64,000 nt of DNA. Origin: Leucosporidium creatinivorum. Its lineage: Eukaryota > Basidiomycota > Microbotryomycetes > Leucosporidiales > Leucosporidiaceae. The notes below the pieces were generated by a model. It had not been told where the DNA came from. It was given only the letters and a program-made list of their open reading frames with translations, and made no database searches. Shown here one piece after another: positions 34,376-44,967 of the stretch. The position numbers and the translations under genes are program-made. Location: positions 124,001 through 188,000 of the forward strand of contig BCKL01000023.1 in assembly GCA_001600635.1 (NCBI GenBank), given 5' to 3'. The first letter of the stretch is position 1; every line of letters starts with the position of its first letter.

Positions 34376-37300
34376 TCACTCACCCCCCCACTCACTCTCG
34401 TCAGTCTCGTCATCCGAGACAGCCTAGAAGGTCGACAACAGTTCAGTGAACGCTCCAAGGATCAACGCGCATCACGAGGAACGTACAAGGACGGCAAAAG
34501 GGTTGCCCAAGCCAGTGCCGTTGCTCGGTCGAGCGGGCTGACGGCGAAGATGAGGGTCAATGATAGCTTCATGGAAGTGGCAAGCGTGATAGAGGAACTC
34601 ACTCGGTGCGCCTCACTCGGAAAAGGTCTCGCAGCTCGAGAGGGCGAGCTCGGAGCAAGTCTCGGCCAGCTCGTCTCCCTCAGCAGAGGCGAGGAAGGAG
34701 TTGGACTGCCCTGGAGCTCTGGGAGAGCCACTGTACGCGCTCTTGGAGTAGCCGAGCCCTCCTGTTCCTCCACCACAGCTACAGGCGAGGGCACACCGCC
34801 TCTTCTCCCTCCCAATCCCAGCGCCGTCCCTCCTGCCCGCCCCTCCTCATCAGGCAGCACAAGGGCATCCGATTCATCCTCCTGCACATCATCCAGCTCT
34901 TCTATCCGCTCAGCCAGCGCTCTCTTGAGCTTGTCGAGCTCCAGTAGAGGTAAGAACGTTGCCGAGAGGGTCGTCCCGCCGAGTTCTGCCTCCTTCTCGG
35001 CGAAAGTTGCGAGATGTAGCCAGAACCGTCGGCCGGGGCCGTTCCATTTCGATGATGCCTAACTAGAGAGCTACGATAAAAAATTACACGGATGGCCAGT
35101 GAAACCTGCCCCTGCAGGGAAACTGTCCGCTCCGTGGTCAACGAGGATAGCCGAGATGGAAAGGGGAAGGTGCGAATAGAAACGACAGGGAAGGTGGGTG
35201 GGATGTCAAAACGCAGCGTCTGAGAGAGCAGAGCGCTGTTAGCTATCGTCCCCGATCCCCAGCGACGATGAGGGCGCTCGGCTGACCTGAGAGAGCAGAG
35301 CGCTAGACTGAGACGTTGATCTGCTAAGAGCGAGAGCGCGGTGGGCGAGCGTCTGCAGTCGAAGGGAAACGTCTGAGTTAGGATGTAATCTACTCGAGCG
35401 GATCGAGAAAGAGCGTACGAAGTATTTGCGCGGTGAGGGACGAGCGCACTTCGTAGCGAGCAGCAGCCGAGATCTCGAATCCTGCGAGCGGGAGAGAAAG
35501 GGCACCTCTATCAGCGCGAGCTCGTACGGAACGAGAGCTACACGGCGACTCACCTAGTCCTGTAGGCGAAGGGCGTGCTGCAGAGAACCGAGCAAGTTGT
35601 GCGAGGAGACAAAGAGTCGGCGGAGCTGAAAAGGCGAACCGGGGACGAGACCGATCATCAGCTCCTCGAACATCCACTGAACCAGACTCATGCACGAGAC
35701 TCACAGAGCAAGCAGCTCCCGTCAGGGCAAGAGGGTACAGCGATGTCGGCGCCAGAGCCTGGGCTATTAGAGCGACAAAGGGAGGTTAGCCCTCGGCGGA
35801 AAGGGAAGGTGTCTCGACGACGAGACCTCGTCGCGGAGACGAGCTGCTCGAGACGGGTCTCGAGAGCGAATGAGACTGGCTCACTTTAGAAGACCGGCAA
35901 AACTCCAGCGGCTTGCTCCCTCGTTCCTCCTACTCCACCGAAGACGATCGTCAAGCAGCTTGATGCGGTCGACGAGATTCTCGAGAGAGACATGGGCAGC
36001 GGGGTGCGCGAGTGGTGTAGATTGATGGAGTTGATGACAGCAGCATCAGCTTTGTGTGCGAGATCGAGTCAGCGCGGCAAGGATCGGGGAGCGGAGAGTC
36101 GACTCACTCTCGGGGATGGCGAGGTTTCTTGCTAATAAGCGCCACAGGTCGTATTGCTTGTACCAGTGCCAATTGTGACCCGATAGCTTGATGTTGCCTT
36201 TGTCGAGCTCAAGGAGCCGCGTGCCATGGTGCTTGAGGCTGCAGGCGACAAAGTAGTAGCGAGCGAGGTCGAATGCGATGAGTGGGCCGAGGATGGCGAG
36301 ACAAGACAGCTGAATGTGGATGAGGAAGGTCAGCGCGGTACAGCTGGCTGTCAGAGTAGCTGGAGAAGACCGGTAGAAGGGAGGGCTTGCCTTGAGCTGC
36401 TCGTGTGCTTGCCCCTGAGACTCAGCCGAGCCTCAGTGGCAGACAGCTTGTGCAGCGCCATGGAGGTCTCGGCCTTGACGAGTGCAAGATCATGCTTGTT
36501 CGCTGCTGAGCTCTTGCCTTCAGCTTCCTGCGCACGAAGCTCGACCTCGAACGACTTGATCTGCTCGGCGAGGGCCGCCTTCTCGACCTCGAGTTCTGAG
36601 TGTCGAGCCTCAAGCATCATGAACTGTCTGTTGGTGGAGTTGAGCTCTCTTCTTGCTCTGTAGAGCTGAGAGTGTAGCTCGTGGACTTCCTCAGCCTGCA
36701 AGAAGAGCCAGTCGAATTAGCAAGAGCTCCGAGCGCTGGTTCAAGCAGAGATGGACTGACCGAGAGGAAAGGGGGAGCTCCACGATATGGCTCTAGCTCC
36801 TGTTCGAGATGGTTGATGTGATCCTGTGTAGGCAGGAAGGGTCAGTAAAGATGGGGACGGCGAAAGCCAGCGCGCCGAGCGTACAGCCATGCTCCCGAGC
36901 TCCTCCACCAGGCTCTCCTGCTCTTGCAGACGCCTATCATACTGAAGATGGAACTCCTCCCTTGTGTCCACAAGCCGGTCTCTTGACTCCCTCAACTTCT
37001 GCTCGAGGGATTCCGTTCGGTCTTGCTCGAGGCTGAGTGCTGCTTCGGCCCACTCGCGATCGTCATTAGCCTTCTGGCGCTCTTCCCGCTCCGCATTCAG
37101 ATCTTCGCGGAGTCGGAAAAGGTCGAGCTATGTCGGAACATCATTCAGCACATACTCGGCGAAGGGCTGCTCGGCGAAGACTCACCGCCGCCCTCCTGGC
37201 TTTGCTCTTGTATCTGACTACATGTCGGGCCATGTCAAGCGCCCTCTCCTGTTCGACCTTCACTTGATCATGCATCCACTCGACTCCAGTGCCGGCGAGA

Positions 37301-37717
37301 AGGGCGGCGTTTTGAGCCTGCGATGAGTGAGATTGGTTAGCGAATCGTTGGCAAGCAGTCTAGTCGAGGTGAGCGGTACCTCAAGTCGGGAAATCTGGAT
37401 TCTGGAATCGTTGAGCTCATGGAGCAGCTGTCTAACTTGCCCTTGAGTGAGTGAAGGGCGACTCTGGGGAACGGGGAGTCGGCGAGGGTCAGCGCCGTGA
37501 GTCCTTGGCTTCTCGTCTTCGGGGCTGTTCCTGACGGTAAGGAGAGAGAGATGTAGCGACTTACTCTTCCTCCTTGCTCGACGCCACTTCCCGAGCTCTC
37601 TGAAGTCGAGGAGCCTTCATCTCGAGCCGAGCAGGACGCGGAGCTTGAGGACGGTAGTGTAGAGGCACAATCGTATTGTAGCGTCTCGATAGCGGCGACG
37701 AGATGCTCGTCGACCAT
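34376..37717 (-). pseudogene. LARYY-family gene, copy 3, interrupted
   Basis: The 5' part (37717 down to about 35955) reads MVDEHLVAAIETLQYD, TSESSGSGVEQGGRV, a coiled coil (AALAEQIKSFEVELRAQEAE) and GPLIAFDLARYYFVACSLKH. The 3' part (about 34995 to 34376) reads ELGGTTLSATFLPLLELDKL, then a Pro-rich stretch, PARPSNGTGLGNPFAVL and a final exon DDETDESEWGGE with a conserved intron. Between them lies about 0.96 kb of unrelated sequence, breaking the copy inside the LLDELGG motif. In addition a one-base loss near INLHHSRTP shifts the frame just before the insertion. It could be two partial copies rather than one interrupted copy, but the pieces abut at the same motif. Confidence 0.7.
34995..35955 (-). 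other. Insert of about 0.96 kb with exon-like segments inside LARYY copy 3
   Basis: Non-homologous to copies 1 and 2. On the minus strand it contains segments flanked by plausible donors, acceptors and CTGAC words: LALTGAACS, LRRLFVSSHNLLGSLQHALR, FEISAAARYEVRSSLTAQIL and LRFDIPPTFPVVSIRTFPFP. The frames do not join cleanly, and a TAG closes the second segment. It may be a fragment of another host gene captured at this site. No terminal repeats or target-site duplication were recognised. Confidence 0.4.
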
Positions 37718-38192
37718 GTGCAGTGCTTTGGCGGATATGTAAATGCTGAGATCTTTCGCAGAAAGTGAGAGCAGAAGAGAGATCTTGAGAGGTGCCCAGG
37801 CCGAACCTCGAGCTCAGTCTGTTGAGCTGCGCGAGCCCTAGGATCGTGCAGAGAGGTTCACTGGCGGCCGGAAGACCCTCAGAAACCACTGGCAGCTCCA
37901 TATGCTCGCTACCGGCCGCCAAAAGTTGGAAGGCGGGCGATGGAGAAGGGGTTCGGCGCTCGGGGCTGAGGGAGGAAGCCGTCGCTATGCGTAGTGACAA
38001 GGCCAAGAGCGGAAGTAGGACAGCACCATTTTGTCGTATTGTCTGATGCACTGAGGAGCCGACGACCTGGTACAGCTCGCTCGAGGTTTCGGCGATAGCA
38101 CCCTCGGCGGCGAAGTAAAAGCGAGCAAAGCTGCGAATCGATGTACAACAAGTCACTACCAAACGAAAAGCGAACGATCAATCACCGCCTCA
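37718..38192. other. Intergenic region
   Basis: 475 bases between the start of LARYY copy 3 and the stop of the RAD1 gene; no supported gene. Confidence 0.5.
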
Positions 38193-41100
38193 TCACTCCT
38201 TGCCCTGCTCGACACGAATATCCTGATGGATAAACTCGTGCAGCTTCCTCCCCGGCTCGACTCCAATCAACTCCTGCACCTCGCCCAACTCCAACGAGCA
38301 CAACCCTTCCACATTCTCCACCTTGCCCATCACATAGCGATAATTCTTGGTCGAAATTCCCGGCAGACTCCTCAGGATCTCCTGACTCGCAGCACTGAAG
38401 CCCGCCTCCCCCGTCCCCTCGGCGGCGACTCCTCCGCTCTCCTCGTCCGCTCCTACGAGCAAGGCCTTGTCGGCATCGGGCTCCGAGCGGTTCTCTTTGA
38501 GCTCGCGGATGATGTCGACGGTTTGGTAGGGGGAGGAGGACCAGATGATGCGAAGGCGAGGGAAGGAGATGGTGAGGAGGACGAGTTTGGAACGGATGTC
38601 GGTCTCGGAGGTGCTGTCGCCTTTGGTGCGGATTTCGGCGTAGGTCTGTTGGCGGAGGAAGTGGTGTCAGCGAGTCAAGCGAGCAAGAAGACGAAGAGCG
38701 ACGACGTACCTCGAGCGTGAACGACTTCTTCTCGTCAAACTCGATGAGGAGGATGGGCTGCTGGTAGTGAGCCGTCATGATCTCGCACTGCTGGTAGCTG
38801 TGATCGGGTAGTCGGCGGTCAGCTTGTCTCTTCATCCCCTCGACCTCGACCTCGACCTCGACCTCGCGAACTTACAGACGACCCGAGTTGAAACTCGAGA
38901 TCAAATCGCTGATACTCTTGCGCTCGACGCACATCTCGGGAGTGATGATGTAGTCGCCGATGCTGATGGTGAGAGGGACGACGTCGAATCCGCCGCCGTG
39001 AAGGAGGGAAGGGAGGGAGGAGCGGAACTCGCGGACGTCGACGATGACCTGGAGTCAAGCGAGTGAGGTGAGCAGGCGCTAGAGGACGAAGGGAAGAGAG
39101 TGAGGGCCCACCTTGGGCGGAGCAGTCTCGACGACTCGTCCTCCGGCCTTGCGACTGCTAACAGCGCGAAGCGCTGCCGGCTCCTCCTCTCCCGGTCGAT
39201 ACTCAGCCTCATGAGGGATGGCCATGGTCTGCGTGTCAGGCAAAGAAGGAGATCAGCAGTGGTCCTCGCAAGCCAGCGAGCCGAGAGAGTGAAGAAAGCT
39301 CACCCCCTTCTCGCGAATGAGCTTCTCGAACGCATCCTTCTCCTTGCGAATGCTGCTGAGGTACCGCTGCTCCTCGACCGAGTCCTTATAGGTGAGGAAG
39401 TAGACCCTGATAGCGAGATTGGCGTGCGCGGCTCGGTAGGTCTGTTCGTCGTCGGTCGGTTCGTAGGTCAGCGCCCGCCTCGTCGCCGAGCTCGACTCGC
39501 TCTCGCCTCGCGCCAACTCACCTCCAACCTCCTCACAAACGCCGGATTCGGATCATACATGACGACAAACTTGGGCCGAATCTCCTCCAAGATACGATCG
39601 TCGTCGTCGTCGGCGTAAGGGCGGATGATGACGAGGTCCTCGTTGGAGACGATGCCGAAGTAGTTGTTGAAGTCGAGTTCCGAGAAGATGTCGTTGGCGA
39701 GGGGGGCGTCGGGGACCATGTAGGAGGGAGCGGAGGCGTCAGAGGTGGTCGCGTCCATGCTGTTGGAGGGAGGTAAGCGAGAGGAGGGAGGTAAGCGAGA
39801 GGAGGGAGGTCAGCTCGGCGAGGTCAACGTTGCGAGCGGCGAGGGACAGGGAGAGGGAAGGAACGGCGGAAGAAAGACGTACATATCCGCGACCTGACCA
39901 CTCTCTTCCTCCAAAGCCGTGGCACTAGCACCCGTCGCCTTGAGCGTCGCCTGCGCCGAGACATTTAGATTCCCCCCGCCCCTCACCCTCCTCCTCTTCC
40001 CACTCGGCGCCTGACCCCTCTGCCACTCGGCCTTCCTCTTCAACGCCGCGCTCTCCTGCCCTCCTCCTGAGCCTCCTCCTCCTCCTCCTCCACCGCCCGA
40101 CTTCCCTCCCCCTCCTCCTCCTCCCCCACCCTTCTTCAAACTCCTCTGCATCTTCCCCATCGCGGCCTTCCAATAGAAATAGCTGCGCAGCTTCTCCCGC
40201 ATCATGGCTTGACCGCCTTCGGCGTCGGTTTTGGACGAGAGGTACTCGCCGAGGGTGGCGCAGGTGTCGGAGGAATCGCACATGGGGGGGGGGGTGTCGT
40301 TGGAGAAGGGGGGGGGGGTGAGCGAGCGGAGGGGGGGGGGAGGAGAGGCGAGAGGGGGGGGGGNNNNNNNNNNNNNNNNNNNNNNNNNNNNNNNNNNNNN
40401 NNNNNNNNNNNNNNNNNNNNNNNNNNNNNNNNNNNNNNNNNNNNNNNNNNNNNNNNNNNNNNNNNNNNNNNNNNNNNGGGGGGGAGAGAGGAGAGGGAGG
40501 GTCAGCGCCGAGCTCCAAGTCAAGTCGAGTCGAGTCGCGTCGAGGGAGAGAGGGAGAGAGAGAGAAAACGCACAAGGATCCACATCCCCCCAATGCAACT
40601 CATTCTCAATCTCATCCAACACATCCGCCAACAGCAACCACTTAGGCTGCTCCTCCAACACGGCCTCAACACCAGGCGGGGTCCATCCGTTCCTCCAACT
40701 GGGCTTCTCCTGCTCGGGCTTCTTCTTCTTCGGCGCCGGTGCTGGTGGAGGAGCAGGCTTGGGGTTGGAAGTGGAAGGCCCAGCGACGGGCATAGCTCCC
40801 CTCGACTGAGCGAGCGCAGCCTGCCGACTTTCCTCCTCCGCTTCCATCATCCTGAGCATCTCCTCCTCCTCCTCATTCGGTCCTCCATCGTCCCCCATGC
40901 CCCACTCATCCTCTCCCAAATCCCCCGGGATCTCCTCTCCCTCGAGACTAACCGTCCCCTCCCGTCCCGCCGAAGAGGAGGAGGGGGGGACGGCCTTTTT
41001 GATGTAAACTCGGCTTTTGGCGACGGTGAAGAGAGTTTCGGCGGCGGGGGTGAAGAGCCAGGGGGATTGATCTTTTTTGTCGCCTTGACTGGAGAGGAGC

Positions 41101-42704
41101 GTCTCGAGGAACCGGTTGAACGAGACGCAGTCGAAGGCGAGGAGGTAGCTGCTCGGTCGTCGGTCGTCGGTCGGGGTCGGGGTCAGCTCTCATGCCTCAC
41201 TTCTTCCCAGGAAAGATGAAAAGGAAACAAAGCACCAACTTACACCTGCAGCTTCCTCAACGTCGTCAAATCCGCCACCAAGCCCCTCGTCTTGGGCCCG
41301 ACTTTATGCCAGACGGGATCGAGTTGGGTCCGGACGAGGACGTCGAAGGAGCGGAAGAGGGCGTTCTCGACTGTTAGGTCTTCGACTTCGAGCTGTGTGT
41401 TGAGGGTTGGGGGGCGGAGGGGGGGGGGGGGCAAGAGGGGTTAGCGAGCTCGAACTAGATCTCGATCTGGGTCGATGGGCGAGGCGGAGAGGCAGAGAGG
41501 CAGAGGGTGTGGGAAGGAGGGAGGGGAAGGGCGAGCTAGGGAGAAGGACACGCAACGCACATAGGTATTACTCCTCTTAATCTCACTCAACGTCGCCTCC
41601 ATGCAATCGATGATGGCTCCCTGGATCTCCATCATATGAGGACTGAGGGGCTGATACATCTCTACGACGTCGGCTTTGCGCTTTTGGAGGTCGTGGTCGA
41701 CTGTGGTGTGGAAGCTGCGACCGAGCGGGTGGGAGGGAGGGGGGGAAAGGGTTAGGGTCGGCGATGGCGGGAGGGAGGGAGGAGGGAGGAGGGACGAACC
41801 GAGGACAGATGATCGTTTCCCTCAACTTGAGCTGAGTCAACACCGTCTGTAGGGGGGAGAGGCCGAAGGTGAAGTGCTCGGGCTGGTCCGAGAAGGCTTT
41901 GAGGAAGCCGGTCTACTCGAGTTCGAGGTTCGGGGGGTCAGCGAGCGGGTCGAGAGCGAGCGCAGAAGATTGGGAAGAGTGTTGAGCGCACTCGGTTCTC
42001 CTTGCGGTAGATTCGGACGATGAAGGCTTCAAGGGAGGTGGGGGTTACGCTGCTCGGAGCCGCGCCGAGGGAGGGGGAGGGGGAAGAGAGTTAGCTCATA
42101 GGGCGGACGGGAGAAGGGAGAGGAAGCGTACGTCTCGGCGTGTAGTACGACGATCCCCGTGACGAGCTCGACGGGGATCTTCTTGGTGAGCATGTCGACG
42201 ACGAGGATCCGAGAGGTGACGGAGAAGAGGCCGCCTTGCTTGTACATTGACTCGCTGTGTAGCAGAAAGAAGAGCGGGATCAGCTCTCCCACCTCTTCAG
42301 CCTGAGACGAATGAGACATACCGAGTAGCAGCAGGCAGCTCAAAGCCTACGACCTTGATCCTCATGCCCAACTCCTCTGCAAAGCCTTTCTCCTCCTCCG
42401 CTGTAGCGTTGACAAGCAGTACAAGATGGTCCGAGGTATCGTAGATCCTCAACTGTAGTCGATTCGACGATCCGAACAAGTCAGTTGTCGCTCCGCTCCC
42501 TCTGAGCAGCCCCAAACTGACCAGAGTAGCTACGATGCTCCTGAGACCTAACCCCCTGGCCAAGATGAGCAAAGCATCTCCTGTAGTGATTGCCGTGTCT
42601 GGCGGGGGCAAGAGTTGGGAGAGCAAGTTGCGTTGGAAGGGGAGGAGGTGGCTCGAATCGGCTTGGTGTGCTGTAGATTGTTTGCTGATGGATTTTGGTG
42701 GCAT
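38193..42704 (-). CDS. RAD1: DNA repair structure-specific endonuclease Rad1/XPF
   Basis: Catalytic subunit of the Rad1-Rad10 (XPF-ERCC1) nuclease, which cuts 5' of lesions in nucleotide-excision repair and in single-strand annealing. The start [20 protein letters not shown] is followed by the family's [12 protein letters not shown] and [20 protein letters not shown] and by [19 protein letters not shown] of the inactive helicase-like half. The nuclease centre is intact: [19 protein letters not shown] (ERKxxxD motif). The C-terminal helix-hairpin-helix pair reads [20 protein letters not shown] and [14 protein letters not shown], ending RVEQGKE. There are about ten introns, several G/C-tract-rich; one holds the assembly gap at 40364-40477, so one intron is incomplete. 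Divergent from YIF1. Confidence 0.93.
38839..38866. repeat. CTCGAC hexanucleotide microsatellite in a RAD1 intron
   Basis: Four exact copies of CTCGAC plus one degenerate copy, just downstream of the donor that follows the exon coding the ERKSISDL nuclease motif. Confidence 0.8.
39765..39810. repeat. 18-bp tandem repeat in a RAD1 intron
   Basis: Two full copies and one partial copy of an 18-base purine-rich unit beginning GGAGGGAGGTAAGCGAGA. In gene orientation they form an expanded pyrimidine tract next to the CTGAC branch word of the intron. Confidence 0.8.
40284..40490. repeat. Poly-G tracts flanking an assembly gap
   Basis: Runs of 8-11 G on the plus strand lead into 114 Ns (40364-40477) and resume afterwards. 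It lies in an intron of RAD1 (C-runs in the transcript). The real length is unknown. Protein frames drawn across the Ns are artefacts. Confidence 0.9.
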
Positions 42705-43007
42705 CGTGAACTCTGTCTTGATGAGCTACAGACGCCGCTGCGAGAGCTGCGAGACGAGCAAGACGAGGAGAGAGAGAGAGAGAGGCGACGCGAGCGAGAC
42801 GGCGACGTAAGAGCTCAGGTGAAGGATCAGCTACAGCGACAGGGAAATGGAGCTATTGCAGCTGGTTAATTGTGTATTAGGTGCGATTTAGTTGACTAAT
42901 AGCTGAAATGGTACAGAACTCCTCTTTCCCACTTGCTCACACGTCGCGTCTCTCTCTCTCCCTCTCTTTCCCCTCTCGCTTTTCTCGCTTTCTGCACCTC
43001 TTCAACC

Positions 43008-44619
43008 AGTAAGGTCTCCCAGCTAACTTCTGTAGCTCATCAGCTGACCCTTCTACTCTGACAGTGTACGGCCACGCCGCCCGTTCGCCTCCTCCCCTCC
43101 AACACCCCCGACCTCAACACCCCCCTTCAGCCGTCCCTTCCGCGTCACCTCCTCCTCCCGATTACCCTCCTACACAAGAACAACAATACCAACGCTTCTC
43201 TTCCCCTCCTGTACACTACCAACAACAACAGCAACAGCAACCACAGCACAACCAGTACCAACAGCCTTATGGAGCTCAACCACCCTCTTCCTCTTCGAGC
43301 GGTCTACCTCATTCCACCAGTTATGGTCAGATGCCAGAGAGTTATATCCCTGCTGCTCATCAGGGGGGGATGGGAGGGTACGCTGCTCCCATGCAGCAGC
43401 AAGGGGGAGGGGGTCAGCAGCAGGGAGGGGGAGGGGGAGGGGGAGGGTTCAACATGCCCTGGATGGGAGGCAACAACGGCGGCGGCGGCGAAGGAGCGTG
43501 GCCAGGGATGAACGACGCGACCACAGCCATGGGAATGCAATTCGGCTCACAAGCCCTGCACGCCGGGTCGGCCTACATCGACAAGAACCTCACTCGCCTA
43601 CTGCCTCTCGCGCACTTGAAGTTCAGCTTCAATGTCAGCAATGGCTATGTGTTGAACAAGTTGAGGTTGGTCCTGTGGCCTTGGAGACATAGGCCTTGGG
43701 CTAGGGGAGTTAGGAGGAGTGAACAGAGCGGCGTGGTCGAGGGGTGGAAACCGCCGAGAGAGGATATCAATTGTCCTGATTTGTACATCCCTGGTGCGTT
43801 CTACCTCCCTCCTTCTCTTCTCTACTACACCGAACTGACCCCGTCAATTCCACAGTCATGGCTCTAACGACCTACATCCTCCTCTCGGCCCTCCACGCCG
43901 GCCGAGCCGGCACTTTCGACCCCCAAATCCTCGGTCAAACCGCTTCCAAGGCATTCGGACTCCTCTTTCTCGAGTTCTTGTGCATCAAGCTGGGATGCTA
44001 CTTGTTGGGCATTGGCGAGGAGGGCGCCGTGGTCGATTTGATCGCCTACGAGGGGTACAAGTTTGTCGGGTGGGTCGTCTTTCACACTGTTCTCTGACCG
44101 AGGACCCTCTCTGACCTCGCTCCTACTCTTTACCCTCTCATCGCGCCATCCCCCTCTCTCCTTCTCGCCGAATCGAAAACAGCGTCATCGTCACCCTCCT
44201 CGCCGGCCTGCTCGGCGCTCGCGGCTGGGTCTTCTGGTCCATCTTCCTCTACACCGTCTTTGCCAACTTTTTCTTCCAGGTGGGGGTTGTTCTCCTTTCG
44301 GCACTCCTTTTCGCTGTCCTCGTCGCTGACCCGCTGCTCCTCTCCTCCCCTCCTCGCTCTCCTCCCCTCCTACGCCCTCCCCCCTCCACCTCTCCCCTCG
44401 CTCGCTCAACCCCTCGTACCAACCAACAAACAGCTCCGTTCCCTCCGCCACATCATCCTCCCCGACCCGGCCCTCACCCCGCTGGACCACGCCACGCCTT
44501 CCACCTCCTCCACCTCGACCGGCGCGCACGGCCAGGGACAGCGAGCAAGGAGAATTCAGTTCTTGTTTGTTATTGCGTTGGCTCAGGGAGGGAGTATGGG
44601 CGTGTTGATTTGGGTTTAG
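43008..44619 (+). CDS. YIF1: Yip1-interacting factor Yif1 (ER-Golgi transport)
   Basis: Golgi/COPII-vesicle membrane protein that partners Yip1 and Rab GTPases. The N-terminal 170 residues are Pro/Gln/Gly-rich and disordered. The conserved part follows: FGSQALHAGSAYIDKNLTRL, NVSNGYVLNKLRLVLWPWRH, PPREDINCPDLYIPVMALTT, then transmembrane helices around YILLSALHAG, KAFGLLFLEFLCIKLGCYLL, TLLAGLLGARGWVFWSIFL and, at the end, FLFVIALAQGGSMGVLIWV. The first in-frame ATG is created by splicing: exon 1 ends in A at 43008 (GTAAGG donor follows) and exon 2 begins TG at 43065 after a GCTGAC-CAG acceptor, giving CAACC-A/TG-TACGGC. No other ATG fits the frame. Introns are short. Confidence 0.92.
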
Positions 44620-44967
44620 AGGGGCAGGGAGAGAGCGGGGGGGAGAGAGGGAGAGGGAGAGGAAGGGAAGGGAGACAGAGAAGGAGGGAGTGGAGGCGAG
44701 AGTGGAGTGGAGTGGAGGCAGTGGTGTACATGACCTTTTTTGACGGAGCGTACGGGAGGTGGGAGAGGACCACGAGAGCGAGAGCCAGCGACAGCGACCA
44801 AGTATCTTCGCCCGCCCGCCGAGAGCCATCGCCGAAAGCCTCGAAATCGACACGCTCGCTCGCTTGCTCTCTCTCACCCCTCTCACTCTCTCGCTCGACT
44901 CGTCCATCCACCTACTCACTGCTTCAAGAAAGTAATGATATCAACCTCACCACGCAAAGCTGCCCCT
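44620..44967. other. Convergent intergenic spacer
   Basis: 348 bases between the stops of YIF1 and the next minus-strand gene. It is strongly purine-rich (GGGAGAGA-type runs) at 44620-44720. No gene is seen. Confidence 0.5.

Noticed and set aside
34995-35955. Transposon as the identity of the insert in LARYY copy 3
   Set aside because: No terminal inverted or direct repeats and no transposase-like frame could be seen.
40209-41219. Long plus-strand frames crossing the N gap
   Set aside because: The Ns are read as open codons; the sequence belongs to an intron and exons of the minus-strand RAD1 gene.
44191-44919. Minus-strand frame opposite the end of YIF1
   Set aside because: Low-complexity Arg/Ser/Pro shadow; the plus strand has a clear Yif1 C-terminus.
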